Shown: positions 10,696 to 22,629 of the stretch, piece by piece | Layout of the letters: each line of letters opens with the position of its first letter | Numbering within the stretch: the stretch's first letter is position 1 | Assembly: GCF_037893015.1 (NCBI RefSeq) | Contig: NC_133661.1 | Location: 188,858,991 to 188,922,990 of the forward strand | Origin: Macrotis lagotis | Taxonomy: Eukaryota; Chordata; Mammalia; Peramelemorphia; Peramelidae | Reading direction: 5' to 3' | Length of the DNA: 64,000 bases | Notes under the pieces: generated by a model | What the model was told of the DNA's origin: nothing | What the model saw: only the letters and a program-made list of their open reading frames with translations | Database searches by the model: none | Translations under genes and position numbers: made by a program

Positions 10696-11625
10696 ATGGA
10701 TATCATGAATAAATCCACAATTTCTGAATTTATTTTGCTAGGTCTCTCTGGATCATGGGAACTTCAAGTTTTCTATTTTCTGCTCTTTTTCATACTCTAT
10801 AGTGCCACTGTTGTGGGCAATCTCCTCATTGTGGTCACAGTGATATTTAGTTCTCATCTGAACTCTCCAATGTACTTCCTCCTTGGTAACCTCTCTTTTT
10901 TTGACATGTGCCTCTCTACTGTCACTACACCCAAGATGTTTGTAGACTTGCTCAGGGAACAGAGAACCATATCCTTATGGGGATGTATGACTCAGATGTT
11001 CTTCATGCATTTATTTGGGGGTGGTGAAATGACTCTCCTTATTGCCATGGCTTTTGACAGATATGTTGCTATATGCAAACCTCTTCATTACACATCCATC
11101 ATGAGTCGACGCTTGCTCTATGGGCTTGTGCTATTCTCGTGGACAATTGGTTTCATTCACACTATGAGTCAAATTGTTCTAACTGTGAACTTGCCCTTCT
11201 GTGGACCCAATGTAGTGGACAATCTTTTCTGTGATCTTCCCCTAGTGATCAAACTTGCCTGTAAAGACACTGACATCCTGGAACTCCTTGTTATTGCTGA
11301 CAGTGGACTACTCTCACTGATTTGCTTCATTCTTTTACTTATATCTTATACTGTTATTCTTCTCACTGTCCATAGTCATTCCTCAAGTGGGCTCTCCAAA
11401 GCTCTGTCAACATTGTCTGCTCATATCACTGTAGTGACTCTTTTCTTTGGGCCATGTATCTTCATTTATGCTTGGCCATTTAGCAACTTTTCAGGAACTA
11501 AAATTCTCTCTGTGTTTTACACTGTTATCACACCCTTATTAAACCCCATTATTTATGCTTTGAGAAATCAGGAGATGAAGGAGGCCATGAGAAAACTTAG
11601 AACTCATCATGTTAGCTCCAGGTAA
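10696..11625 (+). CDS. Olfactory receptor, family 4 (OR4K/OR4L-like), intact
   Basis: A 309-residue class A GPCR that would sit in the plasma membrane of olfactory cilia, bind an odorant and signal through G-olf to adenylyl cyclase. The usual OR landmarks are present in order: N-glycosylation site N5-K-S7, GN at 41-42 in TM1, SPMYFLL at 57-63 at the start of TM2, the TM3 Cys97, MAFDRYVAIC at 118-127, extracellular-loop Cys169, Cys179 and Cys189, SY at 217-218 in TM5, KALSTLSAHI at 235-244 at TM6, and PLLNPIIYALRN at 280-291 in TM7. Length is normal for the family. The start at 10696 (MDIMNK) gives the standard length; Met4 at 10705 has an A at -3 and could also be used. FCGPN and FCDLP with a long conserved loop are typical of family 4, and by recall OR4L1/OR4K proteins are closest. 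It is the tandem paralogue of the pseudogene at 2630-3559. Ligand unknown. Confidence 0.97.
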   Translation: MDIMNKSTISEFILLGLSGSWELQVFYFLLFFILYSATVVGNLLIVVTVIFSSHLNSPMYFLLGNLSFFDMCLSTVTTPKMFVDLLREQRTISLWGCMTQMFFMHLFGGGEMTLLIAMAFDRYVAICKPLHYTSIMSRRLLYGLVLFSWTIGFIHTMSQIVLTVNLPFCGPNVVDNLFCDLPLVIKLACKDTDILELLVIADSGLLSLICFILLLISYTVILLTVHSHSSSGLSKALSTLSAHITVVTLFFGPCIFIYAWPFSNFSGTKILSVFYTVITPLLNPIIYALRNQEMKEAMRKLRTHHVSSR

Positions 11626-11675
11626 ATTTATTATATGTCAGAAAATGAAGATAGATGGAGTTGAATTTGGACTCT

Positions 11676-11872
11676 AATAGCAGAATTAAAAATCTGACCT
11701 CGAAAACTTCCTAACTATATTACTCTGGGCAAATCATTTAGCTTATGTCTGATTCAGTTTTATCCATTTATAGAATGGGGAAAATAATAATGCCTATCTC
11801 CCAGGGTTGTTGGGAGAATAGAAAGAGATAAAACTTTTAAAGTGTTATGCAAATATTAAATAACTGTATAAG
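11676..11872 (+). mobile_element. MIR-type SINE, sense orientation
   Basis: Contains ctctgggcaaatcatttagc, gattcagttttatccattta, tagaatggggaaaataataa and cccagggttgttgggagaat, which is the MIR core and 3' part in sense order. It lies 50 bp downstream of the receptor stop codon, so it may be part of the OR 3'UTR. Confidence 0.75.
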
Positions 11873-12937
11873 TCAAATAGCCAGTGCTATAATATCAAGA
11901 ATATCAAAGGTAAACATTCTATAAACTAGATGATATTTAAAAATTTAATATTTCAATGACTCAGATTTCATTTATTTGGGGAACTGATAAAAAAGACAAC
12001 CTCTTTGTGCTCTTTTTTATTTTCTTGGAATAAAAAAAAATATAATCTTTTCTTGCCAATCTAGTAATAAATCCTTTACTCTTTGGATGCAAAACATTTA
12101 GCCAATGTATTGTATTTCTTATTGAAAAAATATTGAAAAGTTTCATTTTTTATTTAATGTCTAACAAAAATAAATGATTAAATTAACTGGTGTTTTAAAA
12201 GGCCATATTCAAATGATTAAATGCAAAATAATACTTTATAACAGTCTGGAAAAAAAGAAATTATTCCTCAGACAGGAAATGGTTACATTTTTTTTTAAAG
12301 AATCTAAAAGCATTAAGTAAGTGGGGATTTGTTCAGGACTCATGACAATTAATGAGAGAACACAATTCAACAATGAAATTGTTGAACCAAAAAAAAATTT
12401 CATCATAAGGACTAGTCACATTTCCATATCCTAGGTCCTGTGATGACTTTTTCTAGTAAAGAGAAGTTGATATAGGTTTTGACACAAGATGACAAATAAT
12501 CATTCATTTAACAGAAGTGGCTGTTTTGGTGATAGGCTGGGCATATGGAAGGAAAAAGTTGAGACACTAGTAAAACTGAACATTTATGACCTGATGAACA
12601 CCATCCCTAGTGGCACAATTACTAGGAATAATCTAACTTGGCTAAAACTGTACATGATAGTTAACATGTCCCTGGGCCATTTTTCGAGTATAATAACCAT
12701 TAAAATGAAAGTATTACTTTAACAAGGGTCAGTAATTATCAAATTTGAATCCTCATAGGAAGTATAGCCTTCTCCAAAGAATATCCACTCTAAAGTATTA
12801 AAACCAAAAATAAAAAAAGAGAACTTATGCAGAGTTTCTAGCTTCAATCAGGAGTTAGGAGAAAGAGGTGTCAAGAGATTTAACAATTAAGATACCCCCA
12901 TATCCTCTTTACTACTTAAAATACTCTATTAAACAAT
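11873..12937. other. Gene-free stretch downstream of the OR gene
   Basis: Contains a candidate poly(A) signal AATAAA at 12029-12034, about 400 nt after the receptor stop. It could end the transcript, but AATAAA is frequent in such AT-rich DNA. Nothing else is recognised. Confidence 0.4.
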
Positions 12938-12949
12938 CAACAGGTTTAT

Positions 12950-13117
12950 GTTATTTTATTATGTAATTTTACCTCTCATCACATTCAACTTAGATCTATG
13001 TTTATCAAGGAAACTATATAAAAACTAACAGACTACCTTCTGAGGGGGTGGGGACAGGGAAACAATATTAGGCGAAAAATTGTAAAATTAAACAAAATAA
13101 ATTAAAAAAATTAAAAA
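12950..13117 (+). mobile_element. Very short 5'-truncated L1 insertion with TSD
   Basis: This is the last ~168 bp of a marsupial L1 3'UTR in sense orientation (attatgtaattttacctctc, atcacattcaacttagatct, aacagactaccttctgaggg, a ggggtgggga patch, A-rich end). A 12-bp perfect target-site duplication flanks it: caacaggtttat at 12938-12949 and 13118-13129. Confidence 0.88.
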
Positions 13118-13139
13118 CAACAGGTTTATACTCCCTAAT

Positions 13140-13535
13140 AAAAATAATTGAGACTGTTTTTGGATCTCTTCACCTTTCAGTTTATATTATTCTATTCTGT
13201 GATCCCATAAGCTCCCATAGATTCAATTATCTTTCCAATGCAGATGATTCTCAGATATTTTTTGTCTCTCCTGCAGAACTCTAATTGACTTATGGACATA
13301 TTAAACTAAATATCTCATGGATAATTTAAACTCAACTTGTCCAAAACACTAAACCAGAACTCATATTTTCCTACCTACCAACGAGATGTCCCTTCTCCAA
13401 ATATCCCTATTGCTGAAAAGGGCATTATTATTAGATTCCCATGTATCAAGTTAGGTCTTTGCCTCAGAGCCAACTCATTCTCACTAACCTCACATATCCA
13501 AACTATTATCAAATCTTGCCATTTCTCATTTCATG

Positions 13536-13594
<59 letters not shown>

Positions 13595-14275
13595 GTTTTT
13601 CTCTCTACCCATATAATCATTACTCTAGATCTATCTCTTATTACCTCTCACTTAGACTACTGAAATAGCCATCCTGATAAGTCCCTCTCCACTTCATAGC
13701 ATATTTGATACCACTCAGCTGTCAAGGAGACGTTTCACCCCTGATTCAAAGGATCAGATGTAATCAAGGAGTTCCAAAGTCTTGCTGTAGATTCTGTTGC
13801 AAATATAAACTGCTCTATCATTGAAAACTTTACACATTTGCATCTCCTTAGCTTTCTAGTCTTCTTATAACATCTTCTCCTCCACTAACTTTAGTATCCT
13901 GCTACAAAATACAAGTTCCTACATCACAATATTCCATCTACTATCTCTCTCCCTTTACACAGACTGATCTCCCTTCATTGTAAAATTCTGCTCTACTTCT
14001 TTCACCTAGTGGTTTTCCTGGCTACAAGACTCAGCTTAAATCTCAATTTCTGAAAGAGGGCACTCTAATTGTGCTATCTATATTAATCTCTTTTCAGGTT
14101 ATTTTCATGTATTTAGTATATATGTTGTGTGTATGCAAATATCTTTTATCTCCCATCAAAATGTATTTTCTTTGAGAATAGAAATTATTGCCTGAGTTTT
14201 GTTTTAATGGTGTCTGGACAGATTCCTTAGAAAAGTGCTTGCTTCCTATATAGTAGCTCTCCAGAAAGACTTTTG
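13140..14275 (+). mobile_element. L2 LINE relic
   Basis: Sense-strand L2 segments in the expected order: tttaaactcaacttgtccaa...aactcat; tcacttagactactgaaata; ctgctacaaaatacaagttc; agactcagcttaaatctcaa; and a tail region with ttctttgagaatagaaatta. A (TA)n run at 13540-13592 has expanded inside it. No intact frame remains. Confidence 0.65.
13540..13592. repeat. (TA)n microsatellite
   Basis: About 26 uninterrupted TA units within the L2 relic. Confidence 0.97.
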
Positions 14276-14399
14276 ACTGCTAGAGTAATCCCTGTAACAA
14301 CAATTGAATCTGATTAAAGAGGCATTATCTAATACTGATAGAAAGAATATGTGTGACCTGGAACCTATTTCTTCAAGACTTTCAGAGGGATCTCAAGAT

Positions 14400-14590
14400 T
14401 TGGAAAAAAGATTACTATCTTATATTCAATGATGGAAGAGACCTTATAGGAAAAACCCAACATCTTAAATCTATTAATGAGGAAAATGAGAGCCAGAGAG
14501 GTTAAATTATTTTTCCTGGGGTCACATAGCTGATAACCCATGGTTTGCTAACTTTAGACTCACTGCTTTATCCCTTATAGTTTGCTGTCT
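14400..14590 (-). mobile_element. MIR-like SINE
   Basis: Reads gatggaagagaccttatagg, aatgaggaaaatgagagcca, agagaggttaaattattttt, ggggtcacatagctgataac, ctcactgctttatccc: the complement of a MIR-type element. Diverged. Confidence 0.6.
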
Positions 14591-15003
14591 TTCCTTGGAT
14601 AATACAAATGAAAATTAAGACATTAGAGTCTTTTTTAAAAATTAATGTAGTTATTTTTATCCATATGAATATGTATATTTTAAAGTTAACATAATTCATT
14701 CCATCCTCACTTTTGACACCCATCTCCTCAGCAGCGAACAGTCAGGTAAGCATATTTTTGATAAATATGTTCATAGATTATTCATTTTTGATATGAGGAA
14801 TTCAGATTAAAGGAAAAAGATACATAAAAGATTATCTTTTATAAAGTATTCCTCAGATTCTGAAGCAGTTTTTTTTTGGGGGGGGGGTTTGCCTTGTTTT
14901 TCTTTCTCTCAATGGGAATAATATTGTCCATAACCGGTCTAATATGGTTGTTCAAGCTATATGAACTGCTGAGATAAGCTGCTTACATCAAAACTGATCA
15001 TCT

Positions 15004-15360
15004 TCAAACTTGATGGACTTGCTCATTCCATCAGTGCAATGATCAGGGACAATTATGGCATATCTGTGATGGAGAGTGTCATCTGTATCCAGAGAAAGAA
15101 TTGTGGAGTTTGAACAAAGAACAAAGACGATTACTTTTAATTTAAAAAACCTGTTATCTTATTATGTAATTTTTCTATCTCATATTTTTTTTTCCTTCAG
15201 GATATGATTTTTTTCTTAACACATTCAGCTTAGATCAATGAATAGAATGGAGGCAATGTGAAGACTAACAAACTACCTTATGTGAGGGGTGGGGGGAGGA
15301 AAGTGAGATTGGGTAAATTTGTAAATTTCAAAAATCAATAAATCAATTATAAAAAAGGAT
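15004..15360 (+). mobile_element. 5'-truncated L1 (family B tail) nested in L1-A
   Basis: Sense-strand 3' end: gatggacttgctcattccat, ctgtatccagagaaagaatt, gtggagtttgaacaaagaac, tcttaacacattcagcttag, a gaggggtggggggagg patch and an A-rich end. The target-site copies tgatcatct at 14995-15003 and 15361-15369 bracket it and fix it as a separate insertion of ~357 bp. Confidence 0.88.
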
Positions 15361-15919
15361 TGATCATCTCACAATGTTGTTGCTAATGTGCACATTTTTC
15401 TCTTGATTCTGCTCCCTTCCCTCAGCATCAGAAACTGTAAGTCATTCCATACTTCTGTAGAATCTAGTTATTTGTGATTTCTTATAGTACAATGATATTC
15501 CATAATATTCATGTACCATAACTTCTTTAACCATTCCAAAATTGATGGGTATCCCTTCAATTTCCAATTTTTTGCAACTGCAAAAAGAGCTGCTATGAAT
15601 ATTTTGTAACACGTAGAACTTTCCCCATTTTTAATATTTTCTTCTGGATATAGACCTCAAATTGAAATTACTGGGTCAAAGGGTATGAACAGGTTCATTG
15701 CTTTTGAGGGCTAGTTCCATATTGCTCTCCAGAAGGGTTGGATCCATTTATAACTCAACCATCAAAGCACCAATGTCCCAATCCTCCCACAACCTCTCCA
15801 ATATTGATCCCTTTTTCTCATCTTGACCACTCTGATGGGTGTGAGCTGATGCTTTGTTGTTGTGTTAATTTGCATTTCTCTAATCAATAATGATTTGGAG
15901 CATTTTTCATGCGATTTTA

Positions 15920-15920
<1 letters not shown>

Positions 15921-15962
<42 letters not shown>
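15921..15962. repeat. (CTAT)n microsatellite
   Basis: About ten tetranucleotide units inside the L1 ORF2 3' region, replacing unique L1 sequence. Confidence 0.95.
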
Positions 15963-16473
15963 AGCTTTAATTTCTTCATTTGAAAACTTTCTCTTCATAT
16001 TTGTTGACCATTTATCAATTGGGGAATGGCCTGTAACATTATAAATTTGATGCAATTCTCTATATATTTTGGAAGTGAAACCTTTATTGTAACAACAGGT
16101 TGTGAAGAATGTTTCCCAACTTTCTGCTTTCCGTCTAATTTTGGCAACATTGATTTTATTAGTGAAAAACCTTTTTAACTTAATATAGTCAAAAATCATC
16201 CATTTTGAAGTTTATAATGTGCCCTTTCCATACTTCTGATAGAATATTTATTGTTCTAATAATTTAGCTAAGATTTTGCCCTTTATTGTCTAAATCTTGT
16301 ACCATTTTGAACTTATTTTGGTATTGGGTATGAGATGTGGGTCTATAACCTAATTTATGCCATACCATTTTCCAGTTTTTCCCAAAAATTTTTGACGAAA
16401 GTGAGTTTTTATCCCAGGAGCTAATGTCTTTGTGTTTGTCAAATAGTAGATTGATCTATTACTCTATTTCTTA

Positions 16474-16510
16474 TAGATGTGTAAAAAAACCTTTGATAAA
16501 ATACAACATC
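16474..16510 (+). mobile_element. 37-bp L1 ORF2 fragment inserted with 10-bp TSD
   Basis: The sequence ctatttctta occurs perfectly at 16464-16473 and 16511-16520, on either side of a 37-bp stretch that the sister L1 near 37380 lacks. The insert closely matches the reverse complement of 17506-17541, L1 ORF2 reverse-transcriptase sequence, with the last 19 bases identical. It is thus a tiny sense-orientation L1 ORF2 piece without an A tail, inside a minus-strand L1. Confidence 0.75.
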
Positions 16511-17315
16511 CTATTTCTTAACTAGTACCAGACAGTTTTGACAACTGCCACTTTATAATATAGTGTTAGATCTGGAAGAGCTAGACCACCTGCCTTTACA
16601 ATTTTTTTTCACCAGTTCCCTTGCTATTCTTGCCCTTTGGTTGCTCCAGAAGAATTTTGTGTCTATTTTTTTTTCTAGCTTGGTAAAGTAGTTATTTGAT
16701 AGTTTGATTGCTATGGCACTGAATAAATAATTTAATTTGGGTACAATTGTCATTTTTAATTACATGAGCTTGACCTAACCAAGAGCAACTGACATTTTTC
16801 CAATTATTTATATCTGACTTTAATTGGGTGAGAAGTGCTTTATAATTGCATTTACATAGTTTTTGAGTTTCTCTTGGGAAGTAGATTCCCAAGTATTCAA
16901 TGTTGTCTATAGTTACTTTTCATGGAATTTCTCTTTCTACCTTTTGCTCTTAAACTTTGTTGTTCATATAGCTATAAATGCAGATAATTTATGTGTGTTT
17001 TTTTATATCCTGCTACTGTGAATTTGGTAATAGTTGTAATGAATTTGTTATATGACTTTCTCACGTTCTCCAAGTAGATAATCATTTCTTCTGCAAAAAG
17101 GGCTTTGCTTCCTCAATGAAGATTCTGATTCCTTCAATTACTTTTGCTTCTCTTATTTCTACATTTCTAATGCTATATTAAATAGTGATGGTGAAAATGA
17201 ACATCCTTTTTTCAACCATGCTTTTATTGGAAAAGTTCTGAATTTATTCCCATTACATGAAATATTTGTTGGTGGTTTTAGATAGATACTATATATTATT
17301 TTAAAGAAAACTCAA

Positions 17316-17467
17316 GGGGCAGCCAGGTGGCAGAGTGGATAAAGCACTGGCCCTGTAGTTAGGACAACCTGAGTTCAACGATTACCTCAAACACTTAATA
17401 ATTGCCTAGCTATTTGACTTTAGATGAGTCACTTAACCCGATTGCTTTGCAAACTGCCCCCCAAAAA
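17316..17467 (+). mobile_element. WSINE1/Mar1-type SINE in L1-A
   Basis: Starts ggggcagccaggtggcagag, then ggataaagcactggccctgt, gagttcaacgattacctcaa, aataattgcctagctatttg, cacttaacccgattgctttg. Sense orientation. It splits ORF2 of the surrounding L1 at the point where other copies read aaaaatccatttattcc. Confidence 0.92.
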
Positions 17468-18203
17468 TTCCATTCATTCCTATACTTTCCTAGTGCTTTT
17501 AATAGGATGTTGTATTTTATCAAATACTTTTTCAACATCTATTGAGATAATCATATGATTTCAGCTGGTTTTGCTATTGATATGTTAAGTTATGTCATGT
17601 GTTTTCCTAATATTGAATCATTCTAACCTACCTGATATGAATCTTGCCTGATCATGGTTTATAATCCTAGGAATAGCTTGCTGTGGTCTCATTTCCAAAA
17701 TGTTATTTAAGCTTTTTGCATCAATATACATTAGGGGGATTAGTTGATAATTATCTGTCTTTTTTTGGTTCTTCCTGGTTAAAGTAGCAAAACCACCTTT
17801 GTGTAATAAAAGGAGTTTGGCAGAACTCCTATTTTTAAAAATAGCTTATGAAGAATAGGAATTAGTTTTTCCGTAAATATATGGTAGAATTCACTTGTAA
17901 GTTCATTTGTGCCTGGATACTTTTTGTTAGGGAGTTTATTGATGATTTCTTCAATTTCTTTTTCTGAAATGGGGTTGTATAAGGAAATTATTTCCTGTTC
18001 TGGCAATCTGGGAAATTTGTATTTTTGTAAATAATCATCCATTTCACAAGGTTATCCAATTTATTGGCAAGCAGTTTGGCAAAGTAGCTCGGAATTATCT
18101 CTTTATTTTCCTCTTCATTGGTGGTTACTTCTCTCTTTTCATTTTTGATACTGGTAATATGGATTTCCTTTAATCAGATGATCCAAAGGTATATTGGCTT
18201 TTT

Positions 18204-18359
18204 CTTTTTTTTAAGGTTTCTGGCAAGGCAATGGGTTTAAGTGGCTTGCCCAAGGCACATAGGTAGATAATTATTAAGTGTTTGAGGCCTGGATTTGAAC
18301 TCAGATACTCCTGACTCCAGGGCCAGTGGTCTATCCATTGTGCCACCTAACCACTCCCA
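18204..18359 (-). mobile_element. WSINE1/Mar1-type SINE in L1-A, with TSD
   Basis: A poly-T start, aagtggcttgcccaaggcac, aattattaagtgtttgaggc, ggatttgaactcagatactc, and a tctatccattgtgccaccta end. Flanked by 18191-18203 and 18360-18372, two 13-bp copies that differ at 2 positions. Minus strand. Confidence 0.93.
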
Positions 18360-21300
18360 ATATAGGCTATTTCATAAAATCAACTCTTCTTTTTATTTAT
18401 GATATGAATGGTTTCATTGCTTTCAATTTTATTAATCTATCCCATGATTTTAAGAATTTCTAATTTGACATTTAATTAGTCATGTTTAATTTGTTCTTTG
18501 TCTAGCTTTTTTAGTTGCATTGATCTGCTCTTTTTCTATTTCATTCTTATAGGCATTTAGAGATACAAAGTTTACCCTCAAAACTATTTTGACTATATCC
18601 GCTAACATTTGGTATGATGTCTCATTATTATCATTTGGGGGATATAATTATTTATTGTTTCAATTATTTGTTTTTTGATATATCCATTATTTAAGATAAA
18701 ATTATTGAATTTCCACTTTGTTTTTGGTCTATCTTTCCATGACCCTTTTTAGATGTAATTTTATTGCATCATGGTCAGAGAAGTGTGTATTTATTATTTC
18801 TACCTTTCTATATTTGATTATAAAGATTTTGTGCTGTAATATATGGTTAATTTTAGTCAATTTTGCAGAGAAAAATTATATGCTTTTCTATCTCCATTAA
18901 ACTTTCTCCAGAGGTATATCATATCTGATTTATAAGATTTCAATTACCTTTTTTAACTTCCTCTTTTTTAATTGGTGGTTAGATTTATCTAGTTCTGATA
19001 TAGTGAGATTGAGGTCCCCAATTATTAAAGTTTTACTGTCTTTGTCTCCTTATAATTCACTCAGTTTTTCCTCTAGGAATTTGGATACATACATGCTTAG
19101 TAATTATATACCTACATTACCAATTGTGCCTTTTAAAAAGACATAATTTCCTTCCTTATCCCTTTTAATGAGATTGATTTTTGCTTTTACTGAGATCAGA
19201 ATCACTAGCCTTGTTTTTTTCTTATTCTAGCTGAGGCATAATATATATTGCTTCAACCTTTTACTTTTACCTTGTGTGTAACTCTCTGCTTCAAATATGT
19301 TTCTTGTAAACAACTAGTATTCTGGTTTGTAATCCATTCTGCTAAGCACTTATATTTTGTGTGAAAGTTCATTCCATTCACATTTAAAGTTGAGATGACT
19401 AATTCTGTATTTTCCTCCATGTTGTCTTTCACCATTTATATTTTTTCTTTCCTTTCCTCTTATTCCTCCTCACCAAAATTTTATTCCCTTTCTCTTTTGA
19501 GTTTTCTTTTAAAATTTAACTTTCAGTTTATTTTCCCTTATACCTTCACTTTCCCTTTCCTCAGTCCCTTCTTCCTTTATCTTTCCTTTTTTCCTGTGTC
19601 CTCTCTCCTGGAGATTAGGATACATCTCTAAAAGTTAGAATCTTTCTTATTCCCTCTCTGGGCCAAATCTATTGCATGAAATTTATTCAGAGGTCACACT
19701 CTTGTCTTTTCCTCTAAAATTATAAATCTTTTTATCTCTTCATGTGGTGTCATCACTCTAGTACTAATAATCAGGTATTTTTAATCACAATTTCATTATT
19801 TGATTGCTTGATAAGATCATATTGTTATCAAAATATCATTATATATTACTTGCTTAATTACTTGATGAGCAGTATTCTCTCATATTAAATCTAATTCCAT
19901 TTATAATAATTTTTTACCTTACCTCCTTTTCAAGTACCCTCCAAGGATACACAGTCATCCTTATGAGCCAAAATATCATCCAAAGCCAAGTCATTTCTTG
20001 AACTGTTTGTTACCCTCCTCCAAGGCCTATTTTCTCTCACATTTTACCCCCTGCCCTCAACTAGATTACTTAACCCCTTGTTCAGTGAAGCATGGTTTAT
20101 TTTTTCCTCACATTTTACCAGACTCCCACCCAGGATACTTAACCTCTTGTTATGTGAAGGGTGGATTAGACCAAACCCTGATCAAATTAACTGCAATTAT
20201 CTTAAAGATGTGTAAGTACTGGGAGGCTTTGAAGGTCTTACCTGAGAGCTTTACAAATTACTGCAGGTAACAGAGACTCTGACTGAGGACCTTGCAGTTC
20301 ATGATGCCCTCATTAGACAAGGTGCTAGGTACAGTAGGATTAAAGTGATTCAGAGGCTAATGAGACACTTAAATTTAAAGTTAACACCCATGGTTTTCAT
20401 CAGGGCTTTTTTTCTCAAGCATAGTGAAGTCATCTTGGACCTCTTCAATGGAGAAATAAGATTCAACTCTACTTATATTCTCTAAGTTCAGCCTTCAATT
20501 ATATTTCAACTATATATTCAAATATATAATTATCTTAAGAGAAGTAATTTTCTCAAAAATTAGAAGTATTATATCTGCCCATTTAGGGTTATTTATAATT
20601 TGTTGATCTTGACCAATATTTTGTTTTGTTTTGTTTTTTCCTTCCCCTTTTCATTTAATGTTTTATGCAATGTCTGAGTCACATATTTGGCAATGAATTC
20701 TCTTTTCAGTTCTCCTCTTTGTGTCAGGACATTCTGGAAGTCCTTTATTTCATTGAACATCTTTCTTTTTCCCTGACTGTATATGCTTAATTTTTGCATG
20801 GTAGTATATTCTGTGTTGTAATCCCAGGTCCTCTGTTCTCCAGTATATTGTATTCCAGGTCTCCTGATCCTTCAGTGTTAAGTCTGCTATATTCTATGTG
20901 ATTCTGACTGTGTTTCCTTGGTACTTCATTTTCTTCTTTTTGCTTCTTACAATATTCTTTCCTTTATTTGAGAATTCTGGAATTTGACAATAATAGTCCT
21001 TGGAGTTTTGATCCTGGAGGCTCTTTCTTGAGGGGTTCTGTGTATTCTTACAATGGTTATATTGTTTTCTTGTTCTAAAAATTTAGACAGTTTTACCTTA
21101 ATTATCTGCATGATATTTTCCTTATTCTTTTTTATTGATCTAGGCTTTCTGGTAGGCTGTTAATTTGTTGTCTCTCCTTGGACTATTTACCAGTCATTTG
21201 TTTCCCTAAAGGATACATTAAATTTTCTTAAACCTTTGTAGCCTTTTTGTTTTATTTGATGAAATTCTGTCCTCTAGTAGATTGATTGGTTTATATTTAT

Positions 21301-21498
21301 TCAATTCTATTTTTTAGGGTTTTTATTTTCTTCTATTAGCTTCTATTAGCTTTTTTCTTTCATTTTTAAAGCTGTTGAATTCTCTGGTCATTTTTTTCAT
21401 AATTTTCCTTCATGACTCTCATTTCTTTTTTCCATTTTTCTTCTTGTTTTCTTCTTTGCTTTTTAAATTCTTTTTTAAGTTCTTTGGTGAGTTTTTAT

Positions 21499-22228
21499 AT
21501 TTGAGTCCTCACCAGCAAACAGTCAAAATGTTTTAGCATTGTATATAGATATTTTTGATAAATATTTACAGATTACTCATCTTCAGTATGAGGAATTGGG
21601 ATTAAAGGAAAGTGATAGTTTTTATAAAATGTTCATTAGATTCTGAAGGGTTGTTTGTTTTGTTTCCTTTTGTTTTTCTTCCTCTAGATGGTAATAACAC
21701 TCTAATATGGTTGTCATAGCTCTCTGAACTGCTGAGAGGAGTTGCTTCCATCTCACAATGTTGTCGTTAATGTGTACATTGTTCTCCTGGTTCTACACCC
21801 TTTGCTCAGCATCAGATCCTGTAGTACATTCCATGCTTTTCTAGAGTCTGACCATTTATGATTTCTGACAGGACAATTATATTCCATAGTATTCATGTAT
21901 CATATTTTGTTTATCCATTCCACAATTGAGGGGCTTCCCCTCAATTTCAAATTCTTTGCCACTACAAAAAAGAGCTTCTATGAATATTTTGAACATATGG
22001 GATTTTTCCAATTTTTTATGATTACTTCTGAATATAGACCTAGAAGTACAGTTGCTGGGTCAAAGACAATGATTATTGCTCTTTGGGCATAGCTCCATAT
22101 TGCTCTCCAAAATGGCTGGATCAGTTCACAACTCCTCCAGGAATGTATCAATGTCCCAATTCTCCCACAACCTCTCCAATACAGATCATTTTTCCTTTAT
22201 CTCTTCTTGTGCTAGGTGATAGGTATAA
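21499..22228 (-). mobile_element. 5'-truncated L1, family A
   Basis: Begins abruptly with cctcaccagcaaacagtcaa (3'UTR), then the ORF2 C-terminal region (complement of catctcacaatgttgtcgtt, tccacaatt gaggggctt, agctccatattgctctccaa, caatgtcccaattctcccac) and ends near 22228. The poly-T expected at its left end is missing, so the junction with the L1 to the left may be a later deletion. Confidence 0.8.
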
Positions 22229-22279
22229 GCAATATGCTGTGTCAACCATGAAAGCTAATATGATCTCAACCTGAATTAA

Positions 22280-22500
22280 GAAGTCATGATGAAGCATATC
22301 TGTTTTCTATTTACTTTTTTTTTCATTTTAACAGTACATGACTAATGTGGAAATTTATTTCACATAGATTTTGAGTAGATTTTGTATTTCTTGCTTTCTT
22401 GATGGGTGAGGGAGGGGATGGAGAGAGAATCAGGAACTTAAAATATAAATAAAATTTAATATGTATATACACACACACACACACACTCACACACACATAT
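22280..22500 (+). mobile_element. Old L1 3' tail with (CA)n
   Basis: gtacatgactaatgtggaaa, ttcttgctttcttgatgggt, gagggaggggatggagagag, aatcaggaacttaaaatata, then an A-rich end followed by CA/TA dinucleotides at 22471-22510. Same tail type as at 5470-5680. Confidence 0.6.
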
Positions 22501-22629
22501 ATATATATAGACATATGTACATGTATATATTTATATGTGCATATATGTAGATATATGTGTGTGTTTATATGACAAAGGTTTGGTTTCAGAACTAAGGAGG
22601 TTATAGTTTTACTATACTATATATTAGAT

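Larger units (their letters stand above)
14636..21498 (-). mobile_element. L1 LINE, family A, near full length, broken
   Basis: The 3'UTR lies at the left (complement of a unit with agcgaacagtcaggtaagca), followed by ORF2 and then ORF1. ORF2 remnants include its start at 19253-19435 (ISTLNVNGMNFHTKYK then a LQET motif: the first conserved Asn and Glu of the L1 endonuclease) and RT-region pieces at 17779-18042 ([20 protein letters not shown]-like). ORF1 C-terminal sequence lies at 20593-20799 (SIYSQGKRKMFNEIKDFQN). The left-to-right order is 3' to 5', so the element is on the minus strand. ORF1 stops abruptly in its coiled-coil part at about 21498, where another L1 begins. Interrupted by an L1 tail (15004), a 37-bp insert (16474) and two SINEs (17316, 18204). 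Many stops; not active. Confidence 0.88.
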
